Source: Owenia fusiformis (Eukaryota; Annelida; Polychaeta; Sabellida; Oweniidae). Taken from it: a stretch of 64,000 nt of DNA. Position numbers and translations under genes: made by a program. The notes below the pieces were generated by a model, which saw only the letters and a program-made list of their open reading frames with translations, searched no databases and had not been told where the DNA came from. Where the stretch lies: assembly GCA_903813345.2 (NCBI GenBank), contig CAIIXF020000001.1, positions 28,573,915 to 28,637,914 on the forward strand. Direction: 5' to 3'. Below, in pieces: positions 37,147 to 52,100 of the stretch (position 1 is its first letter; each line of letters starts with the position of its first letter).

Positions 37147-40100
37147 CTAAGATTTCTCCTGAGATACAATTCTGGAAACTGGTAGAATATTGAGGTTATC
37201 TTTATATTTCTGAATGTCATCAATGCCTATAGCCCTACCCCCACTTTGGCTTAGAATGTCAGATACAGATTCGTAGCTGAGAGTCCATTCCTTCGATATA
37301 ACAGATGATGTATCCCCCGAGCTAGTTACTGAGGTAGGTTTATCTTTGAATTTCTGAGTGTCCTTGTCACCGGATTCTTCATTGGGTGTTTTATCATACG
37401 CAGATATCTGTAATTCATGGAAATCATTGGTAGTAGTGATACGTGAGAGGAATCAGTATACTTTAGATAATAAAATATTTCTTAACAAGGCATAGACTTG
37501 CAAAATGTCACCACATGCCATTTGTTACACTTGCCACATGCCAACCACAGAAGAGAGACTATAACAATATGTTACCACTTCTGGTGGTGGCATTAAAATC
37601 ATCTAACAATGGAGTAACCCAATATGTCCCTTCTAAACAACTTTCCAAGATGTTTTGTGTAGCAAATAAAATCATTAATCATTCAAATTTTATGCTTTTG
37701 CTTTCATCTGAAAGGAGAAAAATAAAGAATGAGTCATACCTGTACACTGAGTTTTCTCCTGTTGTCATTAGCCATCATGACTGTCTTATACCATGCCTTG
37801 TACTCATCTAGCTTCAGTGTACCAATCTCGGTGATCTGTGATACGAAATATTGTAATCAATAAAATGTTCATAATTTTTTTTTTTTTAATAATCATTTAT
37901 TTCAAATATATACTATACATACGATAATACAATAATAACGTTTGACAAGGTTACAAGTAACATTATTGTCAAACTGAAAACCTTAATGTAGTTACATTCA
38001 TAATTTTTACTTTAGAAAGAAAGATTCATTATTTTATTTAAAATGGTCAAGTTGTCAAGTCATAAAATGGTCAAGTTGTCATGTTCATAATTCCAGTGGT
38101 GTTCGGGTTAAAGAGCTTTTATAATATATGCATATTAACTGAAAATTGTTAGATGATAAAAATGATAATTATACATTTCTCTATATCGATAGCTCATGTC
38201 AAAAAACTATAAATGACAATACTCAAGCAAAAAGTTCAAATATTCATACCTCTTTAGGAATTCTGTCAAAGAAGTAGAGTTGCGTAAGGATCTGGTTCCA
38301 ATGTCTGTCCACTTCCTCTCCCATGTTGCTGTCCTCACATCTCTTCAGTTTCACCAGAGTGTCAATCTATAATGAATGCACAAACAAGCATATTATTGTA
38401 CCATACCAAATTATCATATCATGAGGGTGTCAACCTATAATGCATTATCAAAGGCGTACCAGATGGTTGCAAATTTGCTCCAAATTTCAAAATTTTCCTG
38501 GGGGAGAACCCCCAGACAACCCTGAATGCTCGTTTTTGTTTCACTCAAATCTTGTTCCTGTGGTGGTGGCGTACTACTTAGAAAAATAGCGCTATGCCCA
38601 TGATTATGATATCATCTAATATTCTCTTTTCCAAAATGAAGCACTATTTTATATTTTAAAAATTTGATTCAAATTTTAAAAATTATATGTTGAAATATTA
38701 CTACTACATTCAGCTATTGCCATATAAGCATAAACACAGAGATGGAAATGGGCTATAAAGTTCAGTAATGTTAATACATACAAGGGTGTCAAACAGCTCC
38801 TGTGTCGTATCAGCTACCATTTTGCCAAACTCCTTCACAAAGTTCTCTATGTGGTCATTTAGCTCACTCATACTGTAAAACATGCAAATAAATTTTTAGA
38901 CTGATTGTTGTGATTTACAAAGGACAAAATCATGGACATTAGACAGAAAGGCACATTTTTGGTCACATTCATATTCATATATCATATGTATATCTCGGCC
39001 ACTCAATTTCAAAGATACACTATAGTACCAATACACTATATACCTAGTACACTATAGTCCAGATTTTAACATTCCATTCATCCTTAAAATGAGGAAACTG
39101 AAAATGATCATATCATTCTTACCTGGCAGTGGATGTCTGGCTCTGCACTGTCACTGAAAGGCCTAAGATGCCACATGTATCTCTATGGTAAGAGAACACA
39201 CCATACCCAAGCTGCTCTCTTGTGCGCAATATGTCAAAACATGGCTCCTCCATTTGCATCTAAATGGTCATAATAAATGTGCAATTACATGTGATAAATA
39301 CTTAATGGTGAATACACCAATGTACACTGAACAGAATTCTCTCCTAAAATGAGATGTCATATTTGATATGAAATTAGCATTAAGATTGGACATACTTCAA
39401 TGCTTCTATATGATCCCTAAAGAACACAAACGAATGAAACTGAGTTCCATAAAATTATCATATTCAGATAAACACAATCATGTAAGAATATTACTGACAT
39501 ATAGCAAATTATTTTCTACAAATTTCTACAAAAAATGAACTTACATTCAACAGTTCATTCACGACAGCCATATGTAGTGTTCCAGGCCCTGTCTGGTAGT
39601 AGTTGGTGATCCCAGTGTTACAGTCACCTTCATTGAATGTCTTAACACGGACATAGCTATCCTTAGTGGGCAGCTCCACCACACGTCGCTATAATAAATA
39701 AATACAAAGATAAAGTATGAGCTATCAAATTGTGTTTGCATAAGACACATAATACTTGCAAAAATCAATGTTGAATACACCATATCCAAGTTTTCTTTGG
39801 GATCATTCCTAAATTATGGTGATCTGAGACAGACAAGCATGAGAATGCATGCAGTAAAAGCAAATAAATAAACTTCCTTTGAAACTGCATTCAGTTAAGA
39901 GATCAGACCAAGTTCAACTAGAAAACAGCACCTCCACGGAGTAGCAAATCCCACCGAACAAAACATATTTTGATAAATAGCCGCCATCTTGAAAATTAAT
40001 GAAAGACCAAATCCGTACAATGTTATTTAAGTCATCAAGGATTATGTTTTTTGCAAAAAAATGGTGGCCATTTTTATCAAAGTTTATGTTTTTTAGGAAA

Positions 40101-43100
40101 AATGGTAGCCATTTTGATATTCAGGTGCTACCTTGGAAATATTTTCTCAAACAGAGCTAGTTTGTGACTAAGCATCAGCATATAAAATTTGAACAATATC
40201 TGTCCATTTGTATTTGAGTTATCAAAGATTAGGTTTTTCATGAAAAATGGCAGCCATTTTGAAATTCAGTGGCCATGTTGAAATTTTCTTCTTGAGCTGA
40301 GCTCCTTTGTCCCTAGGCATCAACATATAAAAAAGATAATGTTCTTTTATGAAAAATGGTAGCCATTTTGAAATCCAGCTGACATCTTGAAAATTCCCTC
40401 TGCAGTAGAGCTCCTGTGTCCCTAGGCATCACCATACACAATTTGAACAATATCCCTTGACTAGTATCTGAGCTCTCAAAGATTACATTTTTTATGAATA
40501 ATGGTGGCTATTTTGAATTGAGCTGTCATATTGCAAATTCCCTCTTGAGCTGATGACACTAGCAGCTAATTACAACAAAAGCCTGATGTCAAAGTGCCAG
40601 TATAAGCAGCAACAATACTTAATCATTTTAAATTACCTCAACAAACCCAGTGCCATGGAAAGGATCACTTGAAAACTGTTGTTAGATGCATATTTAAATC
40701 TTTGAGGAAAAGTACATTTGGCTATATTGCATACTAACAAACATAGCCATGTCAGACTGACCTACAGTATAAAGACACAAATAAGCATCTACTGTCAGAT
40801 TGACTTTTACCATAACACAAACACAAATAAGCACGTGGATAACAGACACAAACCAGAACAACGGCAACGCCAAAGCGTAGCGAATCCCATCGAACAGAAA
40901 TGGCTGGCATTTTTACAAACGAATAGCAAATATCATAAAACAACACACCAGAAAGGCCACCATTTTCAAAATGGTTGCTCACTAGCCAAGTTGTCATCAG
41001 AAGAAATAATATGCTTTTCAGTAGCCACCTCTAAAATTTTTGAAAAATCGCACACGTACTTGTAAAATAACACACATAAAAATGGTGGCCATTTTTCAAA
41101 ATGGCCAACTACTCCCTAAAGTTTTATTAGACAATGTGCCATGCTTAAAGTATTCACATATCAAATATGAACAAAATTGCTCCACTACTTTTCGAGTTAT
41201 AGTAAAATACGTTAAAATGGCGGCCATTTTTCAAAAAAATTTTCAAAATGGCCGCCTTCTACCAAAAGTGTCATAGGACAGTGTGCCATGCTTATAGTAT
41301 TCAGATACCAAATATGAACAAAATCGCTCCACTACTTTTCGAGTTATAGTAAAATACGTTAAAATGGCGGCCATTTTTGAATTTTTTTTTCAAAATTAGA
41401 AAGGTGTGTACTAAAGTTGCTTGCTGTTACACACGAGAAGCAGAGAAAGAAACTATTCAGATACCAAATATGAACAAAATCGCTCCACTACTTTTCGAGT
41501 TATAGTAAAATACGTTAAAATGGCGGCCATTTTGAAAAAAAAATTGAAAAATGGCCGCCATTTTAACGTATTCTTCTACCAAAAGTGTCTTTAGACAGTG
41601 TACAATGCTTATAGTATTCACATACCAAATATGAACAAAATCGCTCCACTATTTTTTGAGTTATAGCAAAAATCGTAAAATGACGAGTAAAGGCCGCCAT
41701 TTTTCAAGATGGCTGCCATGTGCTTCTTTAATATCTACATTTGTAGCATTATTAATGTCCTTTATAATTTTTTACATTTAAAACATATTGATATAACAGT
41801 TTTACATATTGCACCTAAATTACTGTAAAATCGGCACTAAAATGGCCGCCATTTTGAAATGAGCGGCCATTTTGAAAATCGGCTTTCGAGCAGAACTTCT
41901 ACCCCCATAAGGTATATGTGTACAAAATATGAACAAAATCGGGCCAACGGTATTTGAGTTATTGCCCGGACGGACGGACGGACAGACGGACGGACATGTC
42001 CGTACGTAAAGACGTACGTACGTACGTACGGACGGACGGACGGAGGCGTTCCCTATATCCCTCCGAACTTCGTTCGATGGGATAATAACCGTCCACTTAG
42101 CATATGCATACATGAGGAACAGACGAAGCTAAACACATAAAGAGAGATTTAGTATCTAAAAAAAAGTTTAAAAACTAAGATGAATTTCTCTGGAAAAGCT
42201 ATCATCGTGACTGGTTCAAACAGGGGTATTGGTAGGGCAACAGCATTGTTGTTTGCAAGACAAGGAGCTAATGTGCTAATCCATGGAAGGGACCTTGAGA
42301 CACTTGAACAAACTGTGAATGAATGTAAACAGATTGGTGCTGAAAATGACAAGTTTCCAATGGTACAAGGTGATGTTCAGGACCCTGGATTATTGAAGAA
42401 AATATTCCAAATGGCAGTTGATGAATTTGGAAAAATCGACGTACTTGTGAATAATGTTGGATGTGTTGGATCAGATGGAACCGAAGAAAACTTTGATTTA
42501 AACATCAACGTTAACCTGAAAACACCAATATTTCTGTCGCAGATGTGCTTTCCAGAATTAAAGAAGACTCATGGAAATATTGTAAATGTTTCCTCCGTTT
42601 ATGCTGAACGCCCTAATGTCGTTGGGGCACTTTTTTACAGTATTGCAAAGGCTGGAGTAAGCCAGTTCACGCGATGTGCTGGTATAGAGTTATAGATGCC
42701 GTTTGTCCAGGATGGGTCAAAACCCACGAACTGACAAGAACTGGATTGTTTAAAAGTAAAGATGAAGAGGATGCTGAATATGAGAGAGCAACAAAGCAAG
42801 TGCCCCTCCCTGCAGACAAAAGGATTGGGACTGCTGAGGAAACTGCCAAACTTATTGTGTATCTTGCATCTGATGATGCTTCTATGATGAATGGTGCATG
42901 TATTGTTCAGGACGGTGGGATGAGCTTGGTTGGAATTGATACAAAGACAATTGAAAAGTATAACAATTAGAAAGGTGTGTACTAAAGTTGCTTGCTGTTA
43001 CACACGAGAAGCAGAGAAAGAAACTAATATAACACAAACAATGTTAATTCTGGCACATACCCTCTTATACTATACATACCCCCTCCACTTCATAAATATA

Positions 43101-46100
43101 AAGACAAAAGATTGAAGATATGATGAGAAAAAGAATGATCATCAAAAAGATCAAGCGATCGGTTGCCGTCACCAATCTAATTTAATCTGATTTCTTAACT
43201 CTACCAATATTCACTCTTTCTAGTATGCCTTCTGCCACATTATATGAGGCACTATCATGATTTCCTAGGACAAATCTTCAGCTTCTACTTATTTTAAGAC
43301 ACTGACACAAATTTTGATGGAATGGTGTTGAACTTTTCATGCATTTATATACTATAGAGCACAGGAGCTTTCATTCTCTTAAAAGACCACAGAAAGCATC
43401 ACAACAGATTTCAGACAGTCATATGTTGGATTTTGGCTGCTTTCTGAGGATTTAAACAGGTGCATGTGTTAGGCCAATGCATTTTCTCCAGGAAAAGTAC
43501 TCATAGAGATGATAAAAAATTTAGACTTTGAGACAGGGAAGGTGAAAACAAGCCACCCACATGTTTTTTTTAAAATGTTGTCCTGATTTTCAACCCCTTC
43601 CATCCCTGCTTTTCCATTTTTTGATGCATCAATATGTTGCATTTTGAGACACAGTTAACCCCTTGAAAGGAATATATGCATTCCTTTTAGATAAAGTGGA
43701 AAACAATATTTTCAATGTTATTTTCCCATAGGGAAAACTCATGCAATCTATTGTTTTCTGCTTAATTTTGGTCACCCATAACGGATATCTTTAAACCCCC
43801 TGAAGGAATGCATTATTCCTTTTAAAGGGGTTAACTGTGTGTCATAACACAACATATTGATGCAACAAAAATCGACCTATTACAGGGGTAGAAGGGGTTG
43901 AAAATCAGGACAACATTTCAGAAAAAATATGTGGGTTGTTTGCACCTTCCCTGTCTCAAAGTCTATATTACTTTATCATCTCTTAGCTATGAGTACTTTT
44001 CCTGAAGGAAATGCTTTGGCCTAACATAATATGCACCTGTTCAAATCCTCAGAAAATAGCCAAAATCCAACATATGACTGTCCGAAATCTATTGTGATAC
44101 TTTCTGTCCTCCTTTAAACAAATTTTACCATTTACATTTGAGAACCATTCATTTATCAATACTTCAAGAGCATGTTATAACTTCAATGCTAAAGTCTATG
44201 AAATATTTTTTTAATATTTGGACTATCAGCATTATATATTTTGCTTGACTTACATTTTAGATAAAGCTTTACTACATTACTACTGAGCATAAATCTGTAA
44301 TTTGTATCAAATCAAATAATGATCTGAAGTTTATGTTTCTTCCATGCAAAATAAAGTTGGTGAATTTTAGGTGTGTGTTTTCAAAACAACAAAAAAAACT
44401 TTGCCAAATTTACTTTATATCTTAGCAATCTTTATCATATTCTCTCCAATAACACACTCTGTACAAAAAATGGCCACCATTTTGAATTGAGCAGCAATAC
44501 TGAAAATTCCCCCCCGAGCAGAGCTACTACTCCCATAAGGCATAAACCTATAAAATTTGAATGAAATCTGTCAACTGGTATTTGAGTTATCGCCTAGACA
44601 GACAGAAGAACAGATGGACGGACTTCTTGTAATATATAAATACACTGCCCCACATGTTTTGATTCAGAGCAACAGAGAAGCATACAATCTTTACATATAG
44701 ATAAATTCAGACTGACAGATGGATGGAGGCCCTTACTATATCCCTACAGATATCCGTCCACTAGTATTCAAGTTATCTTCTGGATGGACGAACATCTTGT
44801 AATATAAAAATACACTGCCCCACATGTTTTGATTCAGAGCAACAGAGAAGCATACAATCTTTACACATGGATAAATTCAGACTGACATTTGGATATCTAC
44901 ATCGGACTGGTGGACAGATGAATGGACAGATGAATGGATGAACGGAAGAATGGATGGCTTGTCTACATCCATCTTAAACGGATCGGACGGAAGAATGGAT
45001 GGCTTCTCTATATCCATCTCAAACTTTGTTCGGTGGGATAATCAACTGTTACAGAATCAATGAAAAGTGTTTGACATACAGAAATAAAAAAAAACAATGT
45101 TTAAAGTACTGTCATTGCCTGATGAGATCATTATGACCTCCTGGTCACAATTATTCTTCAAAATGAGCAGTGTTTGAGCAAGAGTGAATGACTCTGCAGC
45201 TGAGCAACCGCTATTAATAAACAAGGCATTAATATGCAAAATGTCATCTCTTGCTATTTGTTATAGACGCCGACCCAAAATGCCGAACACAATCCACAAA
45301 AGAGTTGGAGACTATAACAATATGTCAAAACTACAGGTGGTGACATAAAAATCTATTTAAGCATCCACTTACATCAGCTAGGGCATACCCAGGTAGAACT
45401 CTGCACTTCACTTTCTCTAAGACATAACCATACATATCTTTACACTCCTGAGGAAGCAGGTTGCCATGGAAGTAAGTTTCAACCATTAATCTGGATTTGA
45501 ACTGCTCAACCCACCCTAGCAACATTGGCAGTGTGACATCATCAATCATTTGTCGTCTGCTCACAACCGTCCAATAAGATTGCATCAGAATCTCAATTCG
45601 GACTTCTCTATAATATTTGATGTATTTCTGTTTTATTATTTATTCACACAAATTAAAGCATGTAAACATTACAACTCCATTATAATAACACACACCTCAT
45701 TTTTTAAAATGATATATTTTTGATCAAACTAATGTTATTATTCATTAATAAGTTTGAAAACACATTTTTAGCCTGCCATTTAACAGACTGATTAGGGGGG
45801 CTAAACACAGATCATCAACATATTGATGATATGTATGTCATACAGGATATAGAAAAGATCCTCATTGTTTACCTATTAAGTTTAGATGGTTTTATCATTT
45901 GATTGAAGTAGGTTCTTGTGAGTGTCTCTTTGACAGCACCAAAGACATCCTGGTCCACTTTGAAGCCACTGAGGTAGTCTATGATTGTCTCAAACAGTTT
46001 CTAAAATAAACAGTCAACTACAAGGTACAGTACAGTAAACCTATATATCGGAACACATCTCTTATCTGAACACCTCTGAATGTAAATACTTTTTCTTGGT

Positions 46101-49100
46101 GCTACTTTTGACTCACATATTAAGAAGCCATAAAATATGAAGACCTGTTAATGTGAGCACTTTTGGCTGGGCACAGTAGTATTTGGATTGTAGTCTATTA
46201 GACAGGTTTTACTGTGATATAATGTGTTGATGTAATAGCGACATATGTTTACTGTGGATTTTCATGTGAGACACAGGTTCACTGGTGAGAACATAGGGGT
46301 GTTCACATAGTGAAATAGGTATTGTCGTTGGTAATTGATTCAGTTACAAACATTTTGGGAAATCTTGTACTGATGTATTTACTTACTGGTAATTTGTGAT
46401 TAAATCCACTGACTTTCACCACAAGTCCTATATCAGTTGGTTTGAAGGAGTAACTGGAAAACAAAGATAGAGATGCCTAATGAATCTGAAGTATTTAGAA
46501 TTTACAATATTGATAACTCTATGTGAAGTAGAAGTGTTTAAAGTACAGGAAATCAGCACGTGAAAAAACGGACCCATCATGGGCAATAACACTAACAGCC
46601 TACCAGGAGTACTTTTAAACTCATTAAGTTTCTCAACAACTTCAACCCACCTGAGTTCAGCAACATCAGCAGCATAGGCCACCTCAGCCAAATTCTGCTC
46701 TAGTATTAGGATAAAGAGATCTAGGAGGACGGCATCTAGGGCAGTTTTATTCACTACAGGGCTGATAAGGTGAACATGGATGTATGCTACAATACATAAT
46801 ATCCAACATATAACCAAAATGCTACTTAAAGTGGCAGCAAAGAGTGCAAAGGTGTTTTTTGTTGCCCAATCAAAAGCAAACTTGTAATATGTAAGAATCT
46901 ATTCTATGACATCAAAATGCTACAGTAAAACCTATCTAAAAGAAACACCTTTGGTACCTTTAAAAGTTGTTCACTTGGAAGGTGTTCCACTTATAAAGGT
47001 TCATTTAACAATATGTCAGTTGGTCTTAGGACTCTGACAAGCATTCCACTAACATAGGTTCATTTAACATAAAGTCAGTTGGTCTTGAAATGTGTTCCAC
47101 TAACAGAGGTGTTCCACTTTTAGAGGTTCACTTTACAAGTTTCACTGTAATTATAATGATATATTTGTTTACCTTTGGGAACTTTGAACTTGGAGTCCTT
47201 CTTATACCATAATTTTCCCTGAGGAGTGTCAACTATTGCAGTTGGGTACTGAAACATGAAACTCCAAACTAGAATGTTGTCTAAATATGTAGATCGATGA
47301 CAAATAATCAGAGTCCTTGTTCTTAGACATCATAAAGCACTAATATGACCTTTATGCCATCCATAAATATTACAATTGAAATATGTAAAATTATCAGGCC
47401 AATTACTGGCTGATACATATGAACTAAATTTAAGATCTGTTGTAAGACAGGGATTGCACTACAATATCTCAAAATGCCATCATTGATTGACAATTATCAG
47501 AATGAAAATAACATTATTCACGTATTTACCTCTGTATTCAACTTTTCTTCCACTTCCTTGAGACTAAAATCAGATGCTGTAAAGACAAAATTAATTCAAA
47601 TTAGTCAAATATTCTGCCTTGACCTGTACTGAATCTCACATGCTAGTTTACTGTTTAATCATTAAAATGCAACAGTTGATCCCATAGGCTCACTCTGTGA
47701 GCCAAAAACAATATCAAGTAAATACACAAATTGTATTAGACCAGAACTTTGACAAAACAGAATCTGGGTACCTACCTATATACTCATTGGCTGCAGGCAG
47801 GTGGAATTCTGGCCGAGGCTGTATATCTGAAAGTTAAAATTCCAGAACTAGACACAATCTCAGATTAAAGTGGCTTTAAGGGTTAGGCATTTTTTGCTTT
47901 ATTTTATCAAATAAAATTTAAAAGAGCTTACCTGCCCATTGTGATATCCAATCATCTGGTATATCTGAAAAAACATCACAATCAGATTAGATAGCAAATA
48001 AAAAGATGCAAATCAAATGTAGCCTTTAGAAACACAAATTTGTTCAATGTGAGATGTCACTTACTGACTGCATTATAAGGTGTCTGGTACCACTTTTCTT
48101 TCTCTGTACATTCCCCTGACTCTTCAAATCTCTTGGATACTAACATTATGTTTGCCTTGGATGGAACTAAACAATTCAAACATTCTGCTATCACCTACAA
48201 AGAAATGTATATACAGATTAGACCTGAGATTTCCCAAGATGTTCATTTCATGGCGACCTTACAGTGACCTCCTTCATGACCCACTTAAAATGATGTTTTT
48301 GGCAACTGTTATAACATTGAAAATTGTCTTTGTCTTTGTTATTTGTTGAAAGATAATTCCCATTTAGTTAGAAAACATTGATGCAATGGAATTGGAAGCA
48401 AGGCATTAGCGTTGCTAGATACTAATGCAGATCATGAGTCACAACATAAAACAGTTACCATAACAAAAGTTACATAAAACTTAAACTCAAAATTACACGA
48501 TTTTTACACAGGTCGCACAGGTACCTATGCTTGCTCTAGTGTGAGGTGTATAAATCTACCATACATCACTCTTACTGTACTTACCTTGCTGTCATAGTCC
48601 ATTAAAAGGTCTTCTCCGGTGAGGTAGTGTTCTGGAGGGAATAGCTGCATGTTCTCACATAACTTCTCTACATAATCCATTGGTTCCCTCTAAATACAAG
48701 TATACAAGTGTATACAAGTGTACAACATGGGTAATAATCATGAACACACTAAGGAGAAAGATATGAATGTCATGCATTTGGCCCTCTATTGTAATCTTTA
48801 CTGTTATCTCTGTTACTAGTCTTGCATCTAACCTCTAGACCTATCTCCATTACCTTTTGTGGAGTGAATGGATACAGAGGGCATAGGTGACACAAGACCT
48901 TAAAGTAACACTATATTATGATCATCAGTAGGTACTTCTATTTTTCATTATTTCTTTCTTGTATTGATTTGATGAAAAATCAAACAAAATGTTTTGTTTG
49001 TTTTGCTTAAAGTGCCAATTCGGTAATTTCCATTTATTTTTCTTTACACAAATAGATTCAATGGGTATTGGTTGGTAGAAACAGTATACCAACAGACTCA

Positions 49101-52100
49101 CATCTTCATCTGATTGTCTTTCAGTGCCAAAATAAGATTTCCCGGAAAAAAAACATGACGTCACGATCAGAACCGGTTATGGATTTTAATCCGCAATGCA
49201 TTATGCAACTCGAATGTAAATTCAAAAGTGTTCATGTTATACTGTGTTCTGATTGGCCAGAAAGGAGTAATACTTCTCAAAATCATCTCATGGTTAAATG
49301 CCTTTTGGTTGTAAGATTTTAAACAGCACTGAGTTATGTAACAGGATCAACTCAACGTGTATAGTTGCTATACTGTATTCTGACTGGCCAGAATGTAATT
49401 CTGCATGACTAGCTTTGTGTAAACGCACCACAGGGTCGGAAGCTCTAATTGAGGTATTATATTTTTCGCTCATCGGAGGAAAAATCGTGGCTCCAAAGTA
49501 GTCAAAGTTGAATCATTTCCGTACTGCATTGAATGCAGTGGCAATCAATTACACTGACACTTTATAAGCACGTTCGGAGATCATACACTCTAGCAAAATG
49601 TTCAAAACCTGTTCTGATCGTGATGTCATGATTGGCACTTGACATTGGGTTCCCGATTTTGAACATCAAATTTCACATTTATAGAAAGATTTACAAGAAC
49701 GGTACATGGTTTGACTTTTAAGTGGTATTTACTTCATTTAAAACATGTATAAATTGAATTTTGACTCCATTAGCATCGCACAGACACTTTAAGGGCCACC
49801 ACCCTCTTTACCCTGAAGCACACTGAACTTTGCCAACCAATTTAAAGACTGATTTTCAGTAGAGTTCATAGTTCTTAATCAAAATACTGTATAATGTTTA
49901 CCTGTTCTTGCCACCTGAAACTGTTGTCTTCAATGGTTTTGATTTCACTCCATATTCTCTCACAAGGTCCCTCATTTCTCAACATCTGTATGTACTCAAA
50001 CAAAACACTCAAAACCTAAAATCATAAGGTTTTGAAAACATTACTTAGTAAACCTAATCAGAAAAGAATTGACCACAAGAAAATTATTCTAAAGAAAGAA
50101 TCAATATTGAAATATAAAGAGCCCTGGTTGCAGTAATATGACGTTTGGCTACTAGGTAAGGTTCATGGGTAAAATACTGTAGATACACTTAATTTAGCTC
50201 CCGTTTTAATTTGACGGATTGGGGGATTCAGAAAATCCGCCAAATTAAAAATCTGTCAAATTTCAGTTTGGAATTTTTGTCCAATGCACTTCAGAAATGA
50301 AACTTCAGGGGCCCCTTTCCTGTCAACATGTCATCAATTCTACATTATTCCAAAGGAAATACAGAAAATACCTTAGTAAACACCTGTCCTAATGACATAT
50401 ACAAAAACTAAACTTCAGTCCTGAATCCGCCAAATTAAATATTTACACCAATATTTGAAATTGAGCAAATCTGTCAAATTAAGAAGCGTCAAAATAAGTA
50501 TATGTACAGTAATTGGTCAACAGAACATAAACACAGTTTGTGCAAATAACCAAGGTCTGACTGATGCCAATGTTTAAAATAGGAAATGTGTACCTCCTGA
50601 TAATGGTCCAGGCCCTCATCAGTCAATGTTACATTTATAGAGAAGGACGCCATGGTAGTGTTGTGTTCAAACCCTGTCTCTCCATTACCACTGTCAAGCT
50701 TCAAAGCCCATAATCTAAAAACAGATTCCAAATATCCAAATCATGCAACAAGTCTATATGTTTTCCAGCCTCTAATTACTTTATTTCCATTCTTATCAAT
50801 TGTTTCTTTTATCCACTTAGACAAATGGTAATTGATAACAAGCCACTAACTTGCAAAATGTAACCCTCAGCCATTTGTTACTCCGACCACCAGACACCGT
50901 CACAAAAAGGTTGGAGAGTATAACAATATGTCACCACTTGTGGTGGTGATATAATAACCACAACATAATGATAGGTCCCCAGCTTTGCTAATTTTTCTTT
51001 AATAATTGGGTCATTTATTGGCAATTTAACTTTACATACAATTAAACAACTTAAAAAATAGACTCACTTCTTCCTGAGGTAAGATAGGATGCTACCCTTG
51101 CCCTCGTGTCCAGTTAGCCAGCCGATATAGTGCAGTGGTTTGGTTCTTAAAAATAATGGCACAAAATACAATACATTTATACTATATAAATATTGAATGC
51201 TTTCATTGAAATTCATATTTATGTATATAAATTTATTTTTATCTTACTACTATAGCTTGGGGTATAGATCTCAAGATTTAGTTCCTTATTTGTTTTCGCT
51301 ATCTGCTAGTACCCTTATGTACCCTTATTCTTGGTCACTTCAGAATCCAATAACATAATTTATAGGCCAAGCATTGTCATTCTGGACCATGGATAAGGCC
51401 AAGTGCTCAACAAGGTTTCAAAGGCAGTTATTGGATGAAGGAAAAATGGTCTACTCACCTATAGTACTGCAGCTGGCAGGGAAGAACCCATGTGACTTCT
51501 ATTTGGTGCACATTCTTTATTGGAACCCCTACAATATTAAATATACAAATTGAAGTCTTCCTTTCAAGTGTCCCAGCTGTGTATTATGCTTTAACTGTAC
51601 AATCAAGTGTATCCTGGTATAATATAAAAAAGATGAACATATAATAATTTACCATGACACGAAGGGTACATATATAGACCTAAGATATCTTTTTATGGTC
51701 TGTTGAATATTTGATTGATAAAAAAAGAACATACAATGTTGAAGTTACTATATGAACTTACATTTATACATCTTGTAGAACCGATCATTGTTAAAGGGAG
51801 ATTCCAGATTTGCGAATGATGGTTTGTCTTTTCCACTGAAATATAAATACATAAAACATTAAAATGACTACCATTACTTCAAAATACAGGTGGAGCATTA
51901 AACCTTTATTAAAGATTACACATGAATGAAAGTCGAACTTACTTATGAGTAACAGGAGCAAATATTTCTCTCACCCATTTCTCCAAAGTATCCAAGGAAT
52001 CTAAAGAAAATAGAAAGCATTAACATGACCAAATGTCATTAAAAGTTATTGCAAATGGTTAATATAAATACAGCACAGTCTCTACAATTGGAAGTTGTAA

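Noticed and set aside
42660-42700. An intron joining the two halves of the SDR
   Set aside because: The frames overlap at the break, so there is no room for an intron and no GT...AG pair; a small deletion explains it.
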